Shown: piece after piece, positions 8,300 through 17,322 of the stretch
Numbering within the stretch: the first letter of the stretch is position 1
Layout: the number at the start of each line of letters is the position of its first letter
Assembly: GCA_937982565.1 (NCBI GenBank)
Contig: CALJLN010000025.1
Coordinates: 20,704-84,703, forward strand
DNA from: UBA2421 sp002343075
GTDB taxonomy: Bacteria; Planctomycetota; Phycisphaerae; Tepidisphaerales; Tepidisphaeraceae
DNA length: 64,000 nt
Reading direction: 5' to 3'
Made by a program: the position numbers and the translations under genes
The notes under the pieces: generated by a model
Database searches by the model: none
The model's input: the letters and a program-made list of their open reading frames with translations, nothing else
Told to the model about the DNA's origin: nothing

Positions 8300-9829
8300 C
8301 TACACTCCCGCCGGGCGCGCTTCGGTTAAGCCACGGCCTGATTCTTCAATCGCACGTTTTGCGCTCTCAGTGAGGCGCGTGGGCAAAGTGACGGTAAAGG
8401 TCGTCTCGCCCGGCCTGGACTGCGCTTCGATCTGCCCCTCATGCCGCAGCACAATCTGGCGGGCGATCATCAGCCCCATCCCCAGCCCGAAACTGCTGAC
8501 GCTGTGCTTGGTGGTGAAGTTCAGATCAAAAATCCGGCTGAGGTGTTCGGGCTTGATTCCCGATCCCGAATCGGTGATTCGCACGCGCACGCGATCCACC
8601 GCGGGCGCATCGGTCTCCACCTGCAGCCGCCCGGTGCCCGCCATGGCTTCCATCGCATTAGAAATGACGTTGGTCCATACCTGGCTGAGCTGGCCTGGCT
8701 CGGCCTCAATCATTGGCAACTCCGCATATCGGCGATTGAGTTCCACCGTCCGGGTCGCGCTGCCAAACAGCAGCAGCGTGTCATCGACGGTCTTATTGAC
8801 GCTCACTTCCACCACGCGACCGTGTTGCGCGTGCGAGTAGCCGCGCAACGTGCCGACGATTCGACTCACGCGGTCCGATGCGGTCTGCAGATTCCGCAAA
8901 AACGCACCCAGTTGATAACCCGACTCCAGTTTCTTCAGCAGAGGCTCGCGCTCGCCGGGAGTGATGTTGGTAAACCATCGCTCATATTCGGCCGCGGTCG
9001 TCACGCCGATCGCCACCAGCCGGCGGGCCAGCGACTCGTCGCCCAGCGCCGTGGCAAGCTGCGCCTGGTGCTTCCGAAGTTGTTCCGTCGGCAGCGGTTG
9101 CGAAGTGATTGCGCTGGTGATCATCGCGAGCAGCGGCGCATGATCTGGCTGTTGCCCGATCAGCCCGGTGACATCTTCCAGCACAAAATCTGCCGTCCTG
9201 CGAATGACCGAGATCGGGTTGTTCAGCTCGTGGGCAATCCCCGCCACAAGTTGCCCGATCGTTGCCATGCGCCCCGTTTCCACCAGGCGCAGCTGCGCCG
9301 CCGCCAACTGGTTGACGGCTGCGGTCAGGCGGTCTTGTTCGCTCTGGAGTTTGCTGTTAAGCCCTTGAACCGCAGCCTGCAATTCGACGATATGCCTCAC
9401 CCGCACCCCGAGCGACCGAAGCAACTGCTGCGTGTAAAGTCGAGAAAGCCCCGGATCGGCCGCCAGCAGCGCGTCTAGCGCGGCCCAGGGAAGGTGGATC
9501 GCCTCGACATTTGTCACCGCACGGCAGGAGAAATAGGCACTCCCGCGGGCCACCAGCGACAGCAAACCAATGATCCGCCCGGAAGCGTGCTCGTCGAGTA
9601 TGACTTCCTCATCTCCGGCATGCCGGGTGAGGCAAATCTCACCGTTCAAAATCAACCAGAGTCCGTCGGCGGGTTGATCTTCAGTCAGCAGCGTTGTACC
9701 CGCGGGCAAATGTCGCCGCGGGGGATGTCCGGCAGCGCGGTCGAGCGATTCGATGAAGTGGCGCTCCTGCGCCACATCATCGGCGACGGCGGCGGAGGCT
9801 AAACGAGGTTCACTCGACGTAAGCGACAT
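8300..9829 (-). CDS. Sensor histidine kinase with N-terminal cNMP-binding domain
   Basis: 509 residues from the ATG at 9829. A cyclic-nucleotide-binding/CRP-like domain fills about residues 40-145 (LPAGTTLLTEDQPADGLWLILNGEICLTR, GRIIGLLSLVARGSAYFSCRAV). A coiled coil (VQGLNSKLQSEQDRLTAAVNQLAAAQLRLVET is the heptad region) leads to the phospho-acceptor His in GQLVAGIAHELNNPISV. The catalytic domain has the N box VWTNVISNAMEAM, the DSGSGI box and GLGMGLMIARQI. There are no membrane segments, so it senses a cytoplasmic ligand. It is co-transcribed with the response regulator downstream and starts 10 nt after the transporter gene. Confidence 0.93.
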   Translation of the reverse strand: MSLTSSEPRLASAAVADDVAQERHFIESLDRAAGHPPRRHLPAGTTLLTEDQPADGLWLILNGEICLTRHAGDEEVILDEHASGRIIGLLSLVARGSAYFSCRAVTNVEAIHLPWAALDALLAADPGLSRLYTQQLLRSLGVRVRHIVELQAAVQGLNSKLQSEQDRLTAAVNQLAAAQLRLVETGRMATIGQLVAGIAHELNNPISVIRRTADFVLEDVTGLIGQQPDHAPLLAMITSAITSQPLPTEQLRKHQAQLATALGDESLARRLVAIGVTTAAEYERWFTNITPGEREPLLKKLESGYQLGAFLRNLQTASDRVSRIVGTLRGYSHAQHGRVVEVSVNKTVDDTLLLFGSATRTVELNRRYAELPMIEAEPGQLSQVWTNVISNAMEAMAGTGRLQVETDAPAVDRVRVRITDSGSGIKPEHLSRIFDLNFTTKHSVSSFGLGMGLMIARQIVLRHEGQIEAQSRPGETTFTVTLPTRLTESAKRAIEESGRGLTEARPAGV

Positions 9830-9839
9830 TTCAACCGAC

Positions 9840-11267
9840 CTACTTGGGCAGCACACCCACCGCCTGCCAGACCCACGGGCCGAGCCACACAAACAATCCC
9901 CAGCTTACCACGCCGAAGATTGCACCGACCACTGCCATATCCTTCACCCGCACCTGCCCGGTTGCAAAGGCAATCGCATTCGGCGGCGTGCTGATGGGCA
10001 ACGCCATCGCCAATGACGTGCCAATCGCGATGAACACCCCCGCTTCAACCGGGCTCACCTTCACCACACCGCTCATCGCCAGGCTGATGCCGATTGGCGC
10101 GATCAGGTTGCAGGTCGCACTGTTGCTTAAGAAAGTGCTCATCAGGAGCGCCGTCATCGTCAGCACTGCCACCAGCACAAAAGGCCCCATTTTTCCCCAG
10201 GGAAACAAGCTGATAAACCAGCGGTCCATCCCCGTTGCAGCGATGCCAGTGCCCAGCGCAATCCCCCCCGCCACCAGCCAGAGCACATGCCACTCCAGCT
10301 TCTGAATATCATCCACCCCAAAGACGCCCGTACAGGTCAACACCACAACCGGAACGAACCCGACGATGTTGGAGTTGATGCCGTGCAGATTCTCCGTCAT
10401 CCACAGCAGCACCGTCACGCCGAATGTTACATAGAAAATGATCGCCTTGGGCCGACGGTCAAAGGTTGAAGCCATGTTCAGCTCAATGCGCTCGCTCACC
10501 GGCTTGAACAAGCCAATCAGCAGGCAGTATGCCAGTGCCAGAAACACTAGCACAAACGGCATCGCGCCGAGCATCCACTGTCCGAACGTAATTGGCGTTC
10601 CGCCTAACGACTTGGAGAGCGCCCCCAGAGCGATGGCGTTGGGCGGCGTGCCGATTGGCGTACCGATTCCGCCAATATTGGCCGCGATGGGAATTGATAG
10701 CGCCAGCGCCGTTCGAAAGCGATCTTCCTTCGGAAGTTGGGCGATGACCGGCATGACGACAGCCATAAAGGTGGCCGTGGTCGCCGTGTTGCTCATAAAC
10801 ATGCTGAAGACCGCGGTGATGAGCATCAGCCCGAGCAGGATCATCGCCGGCCGATTGCCAAAGGGCTTGAGGATCACGCGTGCCAGGTTTCGATCGAGCC
10901 GAAACTTGGTTGCACCATCGGCGAGGAAGAACCCGCCAAGAAACAGGATGATGACGGGATCGGCCAGTGCCGAGAACAACAAAGGATACTTCACCGCTGT
11001 TTCGCCCGCGATCGGGCTGAACAGTCCCCGGTCGCTGATCATCAGAACTTCAAGCAGAATAATCAGCACCGAAGTCGCATGCAGCGGCACAACCTCGGCC
11101 ACCCAAAGCGCCACCGCGAGCAGAAAAATCGCCAGCATTCGGTTGCCCGATGGAGACAGATCGGCCACCGGAGCTACGAACGGAAACGCAAACCCCACCA
11201 ACCCGAGCACTAATCCTGCCCACTGCCCCCAACTTAGTCTTCCACTGCCCGTCGCACTGTGAGGCAT
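9840..11267 (-). CDS. SLC13/DASS family sodium-coupled anion symporter
   Basis: 475 residues from the ATG at 11267, preceded by AAAGGG at good spacing. It has about eleven hydrophobic segments. Both substrate-binding signatures are present in the two inverted halves: SNTATTATFMAVVMPV with IGTPIGTPPNAIALG, and SNSATCNLIAPIGISLA with PISTPPNAIAFATG. The family moves dicarboxylates, citrate, sulfate or phosphate across the cytoplasmic membrane with sodium. The substrate cannot be read from sequence. It is first in a leftward run with the kinase/regulator pair, so the pair may sense the transported anion or its product. Confidence 0.93.
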   Translation of the reverse strand: MPHSATGSGRLSWGQWAGLVLGLVGFAFPFVAPVADLSPSGNRMLAIFLLAVALWVAEVVPLHATSVLIILLEVLMISDRGLFSPIAGETAVKYPLLFSALADPVIILFLGGFFLADGATKFRLDRNLARVILKPFGNRPAMILLGLMLITAVFSMFMSNTATTATFMAVVMPVIAQLPKEDRFRTALALSIPIAANIGGIGTPIGTPPNAIALGALSKSLGGTPITFGQWMLGAMPFVLVFLALAYCLLIGLFKPVSERIELNMASTFDRRPKAIIFYVTFGVTVLLWMTENLHGINSNIVGFVPVVVLTCTGVFGVDDIQKLEWHVLWLVAGGIALGTGIAATGMDRWFISLFPWGKMGPFVLVAVLTMTALLMSTFLSNSATCNLIAPIGISLAMSGVVKVSPVEAGVFIAIGTSLAMALPISTPPNAIAFATGQVRVKDMAVVGAIFGVVSWGLFVWLGPWVWQAVGVLPK

Positions 11268-11429
11268 GACAACCCTTTCGGGAGAACCACAATAAAATAC
11301 CAAAAAGTCTTTTATTCGGATTCGTCTCAGTCTGCAAGTGTGACAGATCGTCGCCGTGCTGTAAACAGATGTATAATCAGAACTTATAGAGCAATGAGGT
11401 GCGGCAAAGTGGGGCAGATTGCTGCCGTT

Positions 11430-12380
11430 TCATCGCGTTGCCACTGCCAGCAACAAGGCCGGGCCTTTCACGTTGCTCTCCGGGGGCAGACGGGTGATCT
11501 CATTCGAGGTAAAGCCGGCGGCGGTGAGCAATTCTCGCATCGTCTCTACCTCAAAGCCGAGGGAAACCTGCCCGAGTTGCCGCCTGAAGTCGTCTCGGTC
11601 GTGCGGCAGCAGATCAACAATCACCGCCCGCCCGCCGGGCTTGAGAATGCGGTGCATCTCTTTCAACGCGCCCGCCACGTCCGTCAGGTACGTCAGCACC
11701 AGCATGCACATCACGCCGGTGCAGGCTCCATCATCGATCGGAAGAGCCGTCAACTCGCCTCGACGCACATCCACATTGGCAAACGCCTCCAGCCGCTTCT
11801 TTGCTGATTTGAGCATGGCTGGCGAGTTATCGATCGCTATGACCTGCCTGACAAACGCCGCCACCACCTCGCTCATCGCCCCGCTGCCGCAGCCGAGGTC
11901 AGCTATGACCGAATCGCCTGGTAATAACGCAAGCAGCGCGCGGGTGGTGAAGGTGTTTCCATATAGCTCACCGCGAATCCGATCCCATTCTGCGGCCACG
12001 CCTGCGAAAAATGCCTGCCCATCCGACTGCTTCTTCGCCAGAAGCGCATCCAGCCGAATCTGATCCTGCCCCGCCGCTGGCCACGATTCGGTTTGGTCGC
12101 GCGTGACCTGCCAGAGCTTTCTCGCCGGGCTGGGCAGTTCCTCAAGAATCATTCGGTATAGATGCGTAGTCCCCTGCCGGCGCGATTTCGCCCAGGATTG
12201 TTCGAGAAGCACCTTTAAGTGGCGGCTGACCGTGCTCTGGGGCAATTGGATGACGTCGCAAAGTTCACTGACGCCCAACTCATGCCGTTCGAGCAGGCGT
12301 AAGATACGCAGCCGGGCCGGGTCGGCGAGGCACTCCATCCAGGCCAAAAGCTGATCGGGATTGCCGGACCGTGTATGCAT
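11430..12380 (-). CDS. ArsR-type regulator fused to SAM-dependent methyltransferase
   Basis: 316 residues from the ATG at 12380. The first about 90 residues are an ArsR winged helix (LADPARLRILRLLERHELGVSELCDVIQLPQSTVSRHLKVLLEQ). A class I methyltransferase follows, with the SAM motif VIADLGCGSGAMSEVVA and later MHRILKPGGRAVIVDLLPHD. Such fusions are common in planctomycetes and are often tied to methionine/SAM metabolism in other genomes, but the substrate is unknown. It is transcribed divergently from the FAD oxidoreductase, with 273 nt between them that include the direct repeat TGCATAT (12484-12500 region), a possible operator. Confidence 0.9.
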   Translation of the reverse strand: MHTRSGNPDQLLAWMECLADPARLRILRLLERHELGVSELCDVIQLPQSTVSRHLKVLLEQSWAKSRRQGTTHLYRMILEELPSPARKLWQVTRDQTESWPAAGQDQIRLDALLAKKQSDGQAFFAGVAAEWDRIRGELYGNTFTTRALLALLPGDSVIADLGCGSGAMSEVVAAFVRQVIAIDNSPAMLKSAKKRLEAFANVDVRRGELTALPIDDGACTGVMCMLVLTYLTDVAGALKEMHRILKPGGRAVIVDLLPHDRDDFRRQLGQVSLGFEVETMRELLTAAGFTSNEITRLPPESNVKGPALLLAVATR

Positions 12381-12653
12381 TCGTCTATCCGGATCATCGG
12401 ATGTTCGCCGATGCCGGTCAAGCCGAACCCCTGGAAAGTCGATGCGATCATTGGCCGCAACACCGAACTTTTGGCCCGCTGATTGCATATCAATGCATAT
12501 GCGGTGCTTTTCTCGGCCTTACCGTCGAGATGGTGCGCAGAAATCAGGCGGTTGAGGCTGCGATTCGGTGATACGAATCGGCTTTTGACGTGTCTGAGTC
12601 GAAGTCACAGCGAGATTGTGGACCGTGTGCAGAAACAGGGAGGAACCAGACGC

Positions 12654-13946
12654 ATGACCGTAAATGCTCACCATGTTCGATATCTCATCATCGGCGGCGG
12701 CCTCGCCGGGTCGGCCGCGGCGCAATCGATCCGTCTGCGCGATCCGCATGGCTCAATCGTCATCGTCGGGCAGGAAATCAACCGGCCTTACAATCGCCCG
12801 CCGGTCTGCCGCGAGTATCTACACCGCAAAACCGGACGCGCCGCGATGATGACCGTACCGCTCGGCTGGTACAGCGATAACCAGGTGCAGCTCATTACCG
12901 GCCAGCGCGTCACCCGAATTGACACCACCCGGCACCTCGTTGCGATCGATACGGGTGCAGAAATTCAGTTTGATAAGGCGCTGATTGCGACCGGCGTCTC
13001 TCCGCGCCCGCTCCATGTGCCCGGCGGTGATCTTCCCAATGTGTACGACCTCCGCACCATCGAAGACGCCGAGCAGATCTTAAACGGCATCGACAAAGCG
13101 AGAACCGAGGGCCGACCTCACAACCCCGAGAACCGCAGCGGCCCTCGCGGACGCGTCGCCGTCGTCGGCGGTGGGTTGCTCGGTGTTGAACTCTGCGAGA
13201 CCTTCGCCCGGCTGGGGCTGCGCGTTGATCTTTTTGTCGCCCACCCTCACCCGTGGCACCGTTTCGCGGGCCCACACGTCGGCGGAGCCATCACACGGCA
13301 CCTCGAAGCACACGACATTCGGGTTCATACCCAGGCACGGATCGCACAGATCCAAGGCGACGGCCGCGCGCAACGCATCTTGCTGGACGACCAGCGCTCG
13401 TTCGACACCGATTTTGTCGTAACCGCAATCGGTACGGTGCTCAACCGCGATATCCTTCGCGGCACGCCGATCAACGCAGAGAAGCAACTGCTGGTCGATC
13501 AGCACTGCAGAACCAATGTGCAGGACATCTTCGCCGCCGGCGATTGCGCCGCGGTCTTCGATCCACTCTTTGCCAAGCACCGGGTTCTCGAACACTGGCA
13601 CAGCGCGCGCCTGCTCGGCAGCATCGCGGGCGCAAACATGGCCGGCGACCCCACCGCGGTGTATGACATCGTGAACCAATACACCACCGAGGTCTTCGGA
13701 ATCGCCGCTTCGGTCTGGGGCGAAAGCAAACACGCCACTCACCGCCATACCCGCCTGCTACCCAGCGGCGGCATGCTCGAATTCGGCGTGTCTGACGCCA
13801 ACAAAGTCAGCCAGACACTGGCTCTTGCCGCGCCAAGAGAATACGAGAGCGTGCTGCACGACCTCGTGCAATCCCGCACCGACGTAACCGGAAAAATCGA
13901 ACAGCTAATCGACCCCGAAACCCCGCTAAACGACCTGCTAAAATAG
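12654..13946 (+). CDS. FAD/NAD(P)H-dependent oxidoreductase (rubredoxin/ferredoxin reductase-like)
   Basis: 430 residues from the ATG at 12654, preceded by AGGGAGGA. FAD-binding Rossmann motif IIGGGLAGSAAAQSIRLRDP is at the N-terminus. RPPVCREYL follows, then ATGVSPRPLHVPG. A second Rossmann motif for NAD(P)H is VAVVGGGLLGVELCETFARLG, and IFAAGDCAAVFD contacts FAD. The family passes electrons from NAD(P)H to small redox proteins or disulfides. The final about 110 residues form the interface domain. No ferredoxin or rubredoxin gene is adjacent. Its 3' end is overlapped on the other strand by the read-through tail of the integrase frame. Confidence 0.9.
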   Translation: MTVNAHHVRYLIIGGGLAGSAAAQSIRLRDPHGSIVIVGQEINRPYNRPPVCREYLHRKTGRAAMMTVPLGWYSDNQVQLITGQRVTRIDTTRHLVAIDTGAEIQFDKALIATGVSPRPLHVPGGDLPNVYDLRTIEDAEQILNGIDKARTEGRPHNPENRSGPRGRVAVVGGGLLGVELCETFARLGLRVDLFVAHPHPWHRFAGPHVGGAITRHLEAHDIRVHTQARIAQIQGDGRAQRILLDDQRSFDTDFVVTAIGTVLNRDILRGTPINAEKQLLVDQHCRTNVQDIFAAGDCAAVFDPLFAKHRVLEHWHSARLLGSIAGANMAGDPTAVYDIVNQYTTEVFGIAASVWGESKHATHRHTRLLPSGGMLEFGVSDANKVSQTLALAAPREYESVLHDLVQSRTDVTGKIEQLIDPETPLNDLLK

Positions 13947-15595
13947 CCGCCCGGGTAAAATGGCCACCCAGATAACCGACGATCTTCACCCCAACTGCAA
14001 AAAACGGAGAGGGAGAGATTCGAACTCTCGCTACCCTCGCGGGCAGACCGGTTTTCGAAACCGGCGCATTCAACCACTCTGCCACCTCTCCAAGGTGAAC
14101 GAAAGAAGATATCAGATTCGGAAATCGACGTCAAAAGGCCGGATTTCTCGGGCATTTCCGGCGTGTTTGAGTCGATGAACTGGATCGAAACGCCACCGGC
14201 CAACTGTCCGTTGAAGTCCGTCGAAATGTGCTGAAATACGACCTCTTGGGCCAAGCTGTGGGCCAAGCTTTTCGAGTCACTTTCGCGTGCCGAAGGTGGT
14301 ACGGATGGCGAACCGGCGTTGGTCTTGTCGTCGAAGTCCGGCCCTCGCTCGACGACATCACGATTGGTCATTCTGAACGATCGTGCGTACCGATCAACCA
14401 AGCCGACACTACCGACGCCAAGGAGTTCCTGAACTTCGCGAGGGTTCGCGTTGTGATGCTCGAACAATGCAACCGCTCTGGCGTGCCGGAACGCGTGAAA
14501 GTCTGCAAACCGGCCCTGCTCATCCCGGTACCTGAGGAAGTTCGAGTTGGAGCGACGCTGCATCTCCTCTGCCGTCGCAGCTTCAGCGATCCACGCTGCC
14601 CGTGCGGAATCAAGATCGGCCTTCAACATCTTTGAGTTGTGCGACTTCGGCGGCATGTTAAACACGCGGTCACCCGGCTTCATGTCCTTCACATATGCGA
14701 GCAGGACGCTGGCTACCGCTCGCTTAAGAGGAACATATCGCTCATGGCGATACTTTTGCCTGCTGCCCGCCGGGACATAAATGGTCGGATTGTCGCCGGT
14801 CAAGCGAAGTGCTTCGACCTTCATTCCCGCTAAGGCACCGCGTCGCAATCCGGTCGCGAATGCAATCTGGTACAACATCGACCGCTCGTGGCCCGGCATC
14901 TTGGCTCGCACTGGTGCATTGACGAGATAGCTAATCAGGTAGGCGACTTCGTCCTGGGTGAATGCACGGCGGTCATGCCGTCGGTCGAGTTGAACATTCA
15001 GATTCGAAAGATGAGCGAGTGGGCTTTCCGCTGCTCGGCGGGCTGGGCCGGCCATCCACTTACTGAAAGCCTTCGCGGCCTGTAAATACCAGTTGCTCGT
15101 CTGGACACTCATGGGTTTTGACGGACGACCACGCCACTCGGCTAGCTTCGCCTGGACTACATCCGCATCGATCTCCGACCAGAAGCCGAAGCCGCACTCG
15201 TGGAACAGCCTCTTTGCCCGAGCGACGATCAGGCTAACGTGATCCACCGAGTTGCCTTTAGCTGCCAGGTGTGCCTTCCAGTCGTCCACATGTTCGTCAA
15301 GCGACGACACAGACGTCACCCGATCAGCATCGATCAATCCCCATGCGATCAGACGATTCCGAATCGTTGGAAGCGTTCCCTCGATGAACCGTTGAAGGTC
15401 TGGCGTGATGGCTCCACTGGATGCACGAACACCAACGAGTCGCTCGATGTGACGAGCGGCCTCGGCAGAGTTCTTGGCATCCGGGAACAACGGGATGCGT
15501 CGTCGAATCTGCCGGTGATCGTAGAAAGTCGCGTAGTGCTTGCGGACTTTTCGCTGAACGCCGTTCTTCGTGTAGCTGTGAGTCGAAAGCTTCAT
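13739..15595 (-). CDS. Tyrosine recombinase (integrase); reading frame runs through the att site and tRNA-Ser
   Basis: The start at 15595 has GAGGTG at proper spacing. Catalytic residues visible are Arg251 in ATGLRRGALAG, the HxxR box HAFRH (367-371) and the nucleophile Tyr403 in LVDRYARSF, so the catalytic domain is intact. The N-terminal SAM-like domain is at about 95-185. The 44-bp att core is codons 502-515. There is no stop before it. As integrated, the frame continues through the tRNA-Ser 3' half and into DNA antisense to the oxidoreductase, 618 codons in all. In the circle it would instead join the frame at 51126-50946 and end after 575 residues. It catalyses integration and excision at tRNA-Ser. 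The excisionase gene lies 32 nt upstream. Confidence 0.92.
   Translation of the reverse strand: MKLSTHSYTKNGVQRKVRKHYATFYDHRQIRRRIPLFPDAKNSAEAARHIERLVGVRASSGAITPDLQRFIEGTLPTIRNRLIAWGLIDADRVTSVSSLDEHVDDWKAHLAAKGNSVDHVSLIVARAKRLFHECGFGFWSEIDADVVQAKLAEWRGRPSKPMSVQTSNWYLQAAKAFSKWMAGPARRAAESPLAHLSNLNVQLDRRHDRRAFTQDEVAYLISYLVNAPVRAKMPGHERSMLYQIAFATGLRRGALAGMKVEALRLTGDNPTIYVPAGSRQKYRHERYVPLKRAVASVLLAYVKDMKPGDRVFNMPPKSHNSKMLKADLDSARAAWIAEAATAEEMQRRSNSNFLRYRDEQGRFADFHAFRHARAVALFEHHNANPREVQELLGVGSVGLVDRYARSFRMTNRDVVERGPDFDDKTNAGSPSVPPSARESDSKSLAHSLAQEVVFQHISTDFNGQLAGGVSIQFIDSNTPEMPEKSGLLTSISESDIFFRSPWRGGRVVECAGFENRSAREGSESSNLSLSVFCSWGEDRRLSGWPFYPGGYFSRSFSGVSGSISCSIFPVTSVRDCTRSCSTLSYSLGAARASVWLTLLASDTPNSSMPPLGSRRVWR
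14005..14091 (-). tRNA. tRNA-Ser (anticodon CGA)
   Basis: 87 nt. The acceptor stem GGAGAGG pairs with CCTCTCC, discriminator G. The anticodon stem CCGGT/ACCGG encloses TTCGAAA, giving anticodon CGA for UCG codons. A long variable arm and the GAGAG-TTCGAAT-CTCTC T-arm mark it as Ser. CCA is not encoded. A T-run follows the 3' end on its own strand. Its 5' half (14049-14091) is the integration core and is now supplied by the element, so upstream transcription comes from element DNA, probably from inside or ahead of the integrase gene. Confidence 0.96.
14049..14092. repeat. Left attachment site (44-bp direct repeat)
   Basis: Identical over 44 bp to 51127-51170 (begins CGGTTTTCGAAACC, ends CCACCTCTCCA). 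It covers the tRNA-Ser 5' half from the anticodon loop outward. It marks the junction between the chromosomal 3' half of the tRNA and the element. Confidence 0.95.
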
Positions 15596-15627
15596 CGAAC
15601 ACCTCGATTGCGTTTGGACATTCTACG

Positions 15628-15867
15628 TCACGTCCATCGCCCCTTTGCTAGTCGCTCCCAAACGGATTGTGCTGGGCAGCCTTGGCGAACCCATTCTCGT
15701 ATTTCATCCACACGCCAGAGAACGCGTCTTCCCAGGCGGATCGGTCGTGGTGTTCGTCCAGCTGCCCGGAGCTTCAGCCAAGACGATCGTGAAATCGAAA
15801 GCAACTTCGCCACATCCGTTGCCTCCATCGTCAACGATTCCGACAAATCCGCGGCATGCTGCTCCAT
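15628..15867 (-). CDS. AlpA/MerR-type excisionase (helix-turn-helix)
   Basis: 79 residues, with GGAG 5 nt before the ATG. The core TMEATDVAKLLSISRSSWLKL and RLGRRVLWRVDEIREWVRQGCP is the winged helix of AlpA/Xis-type proteins, with the wing (RPIRLGRRVLW) and the recognition helix before it. The protein would bend att DNA and direct the integrase to excision, or regulate the integrase gene. It lies 32 nt ahead of the integrase in the same direction, so they form one operon. Confidence 0.85.
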   Translation of the reverse strand: MEQHAADLSESLTMEATDVAKLLSISRSSWLKLRAAGRTPRPIRLGRRVLWRVDEIREWVRQGCPAQSVWERLAKGRWT

Positions 15868-16006
15868 GACGACTCCACGCTTGAGAAACTCCGGCGTCGA
15901 GCAGGATAGGGTGTCACGTCAACGTTCTTTCTTGGAACACGATGCTGTTTCATGGCGAGTAAAATCGCCCGGCTTCAGCAGGTCAAAGCTCCATTGCGGA
16001 AACAGA

Positions 16007-16039
16007 GAGTCCCGCCGATCAGCGAGACCGGCGGGACTC
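16007..16039 (-). terminator. Stem-loop after the gene ending at 16075
   Basis: GAGTCCCGCCG and CGGCGGGACTC form a perfect 11-bp stem with an 11-nt loop. On the leftward strand it is followed by TCTGTTTCC, a weak U-tract. It would separate the upstream hypothetical gene from the excisionase-integrase operon. Confidence 0.6.
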
Positions 16040-16074
16040 GATCAATTAAGCATCAACGCTTCGCAGCGGTGAAG

Positions 16075-16917
16075 CTATGCGACCTGTGCTGAGAGGCGTT
16101 TGACACTCAGTCCGAAGTCGCACGAACTGCAGCACACCTCCCAAGCGAACGACTCGCGGTGAACTCGAAACAGAGAACTCGACTCCGATAACACGCTCGC
16201 TGAGGAGATCGGCCCGTCGCTTTCGAGCGGAAGCCGATCGGATGGTAGTTCAATCACCGCCATATCCCAGGTGCTCGCGTTTGACTGGAAGCTCTCTTCG
16301 ACGTCGCGTCGTGATTCATGATGAATCCCATCGAACAGGCCGCGAGCCACGAATAGATTGATTCGTAGCGAAGGTCGCCTCGCCGTTCGATAGTTGAGCA
16401 CGCTTCTCAACCGACCACTCGACGTTCGGACACGCATGCGATAGTAGTCGGAAAGTTCACGGACTCGTGGAATGCGGCATTCAAGGTCACGAGTCACCAT
16501 AAAGGGCTGCACTTCCCGCATTACGATCGAGCACTGGCGTGCATCTGCGAACTCGCGGAGGAGTTGCCGATAGGCTTTGCCCATCTCGTCGTTTGTATTC
16601 GGGAAGTACTTCGCATTGACGAGGCGTGCGATAGGCTTGCTGACAATCTTGTTGAACTCGACGTATTGAATGACGTCGTCTGTCGGAAGCTTCAAGGCGT
16701 CGGCCACCAGGGAGGCGACAATTCGGACGTGTTCAATGCACATGGACTCATACCCGCGAAGTCCGCGATGCACTGATCCGAGCCCAAGCGTGGATTCGCC
16801 GAGGGCCTGTAGCTTCTGCGACAGTTGGTGAGTGAGAGTTCGAAAGGTTAGGCCGGATGTTTGGGAGGCGACTTTTCGTAGCTTCTCCAATCGACCGAAG
16901 ATGTTGTTGGATGACAT
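16075..16917 (-). CDS. Hypothetical protein of the integrative element
   Basis: 280 residues from the ATG at 16917, chosen because GCAGGAG stands 7 nt before it. I do not recognise the family. The N-terminal half is helical (IFGRLEKLRKVASQTSG, LTHQLSQKLQALGESTLG). The middle has aromatic and basic patches (YFPNTNDEMGKAYRQLLREF). The C-terminus has WEVCCSSCDFG, in which three Cys could belong to a metal site. It has no transmembrane segment or known catalytic motif. It stands alone between two stem-loops. Confidence 0.7.
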   Translation of the reverse strand: MSSNNIFGRLEKLRKVASQTSGLTFRTLTHQLSQKLQALGESTLGLGSVHRGLRGYESMCIEHVRIVASLVADALKLPTDDVIQYVEFNKIVSKPIARLVNAKYFPNTNDEMGKAYRQLLREFADARQCSIVMREVQPFMVTRDLECRIPRVRELSDYYRMRVRTSSGRLRSVLNYRTARRPSLRINLFVARGLFDGIHHESRRDVEESFQSNASTWDMAVIELPSDRLPLESDGPISSASVLSESSSLFRVHRESFAWEVCCSSCDFGLSVKRLSAQVA

Positions 16918-17287
16918 GACGAAACTCCTGCATACACGTGTGGTGTGGTCAACTTCAATTCTCCATGCACCGAGCTGCATCGACACGACCCAGCACCTAA
17001 GCGACGTCGCTTTGATGTAGGTCGACTAGACCCTGGGACGCGTGACGGCGAGTCGATCAGGGACGTAAAGAACACAGCGACTTTCTGGATTGCGGATGTG
17101 ATGCGTGGCTGGCCAGCCGTCGCTTCGCCAAAGCATGCGGTTTTACTCCACAATCGGAGATTCGCACGGGATTGAAGCCGCTGTACCAGGTAGAACACAA
17201 CCGAACCGTACAGTCACTCGTCGGCTGAAATGCTAACAATAAACGCCGGATGCGGGAAGATTCCCCCTGAAACGTGTTCCAGCGAAA

Positions 17288-17310
17288 ATCCGCACGGGTT
17301 ACGTGCGGAT
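17288..17310 (-). terminator. Stem-loop in the gene-free stretch 16918-17322
   Basis: ATCCGCAC-gggttac-GTGCGGAT is an 8-bp stem, followed on the leftward strand by TTTTCG. It lies 12 nt after the stop of the gene ending at 17323 and is its likely terminator. The rest of 16918-17322 contains no convincing gene. It should hold the promoter of the gene starting at 16917. Confidence 0.65.
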
Positions 17311-17322
17311 CTGGTTCGGCGG

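Noticed and set aside
8441..9478. Rightward 345-codon open frame opposite the histidine kinase
   Set aside because: Arg/His/Gln-rich shadow of a well-defined kinase.
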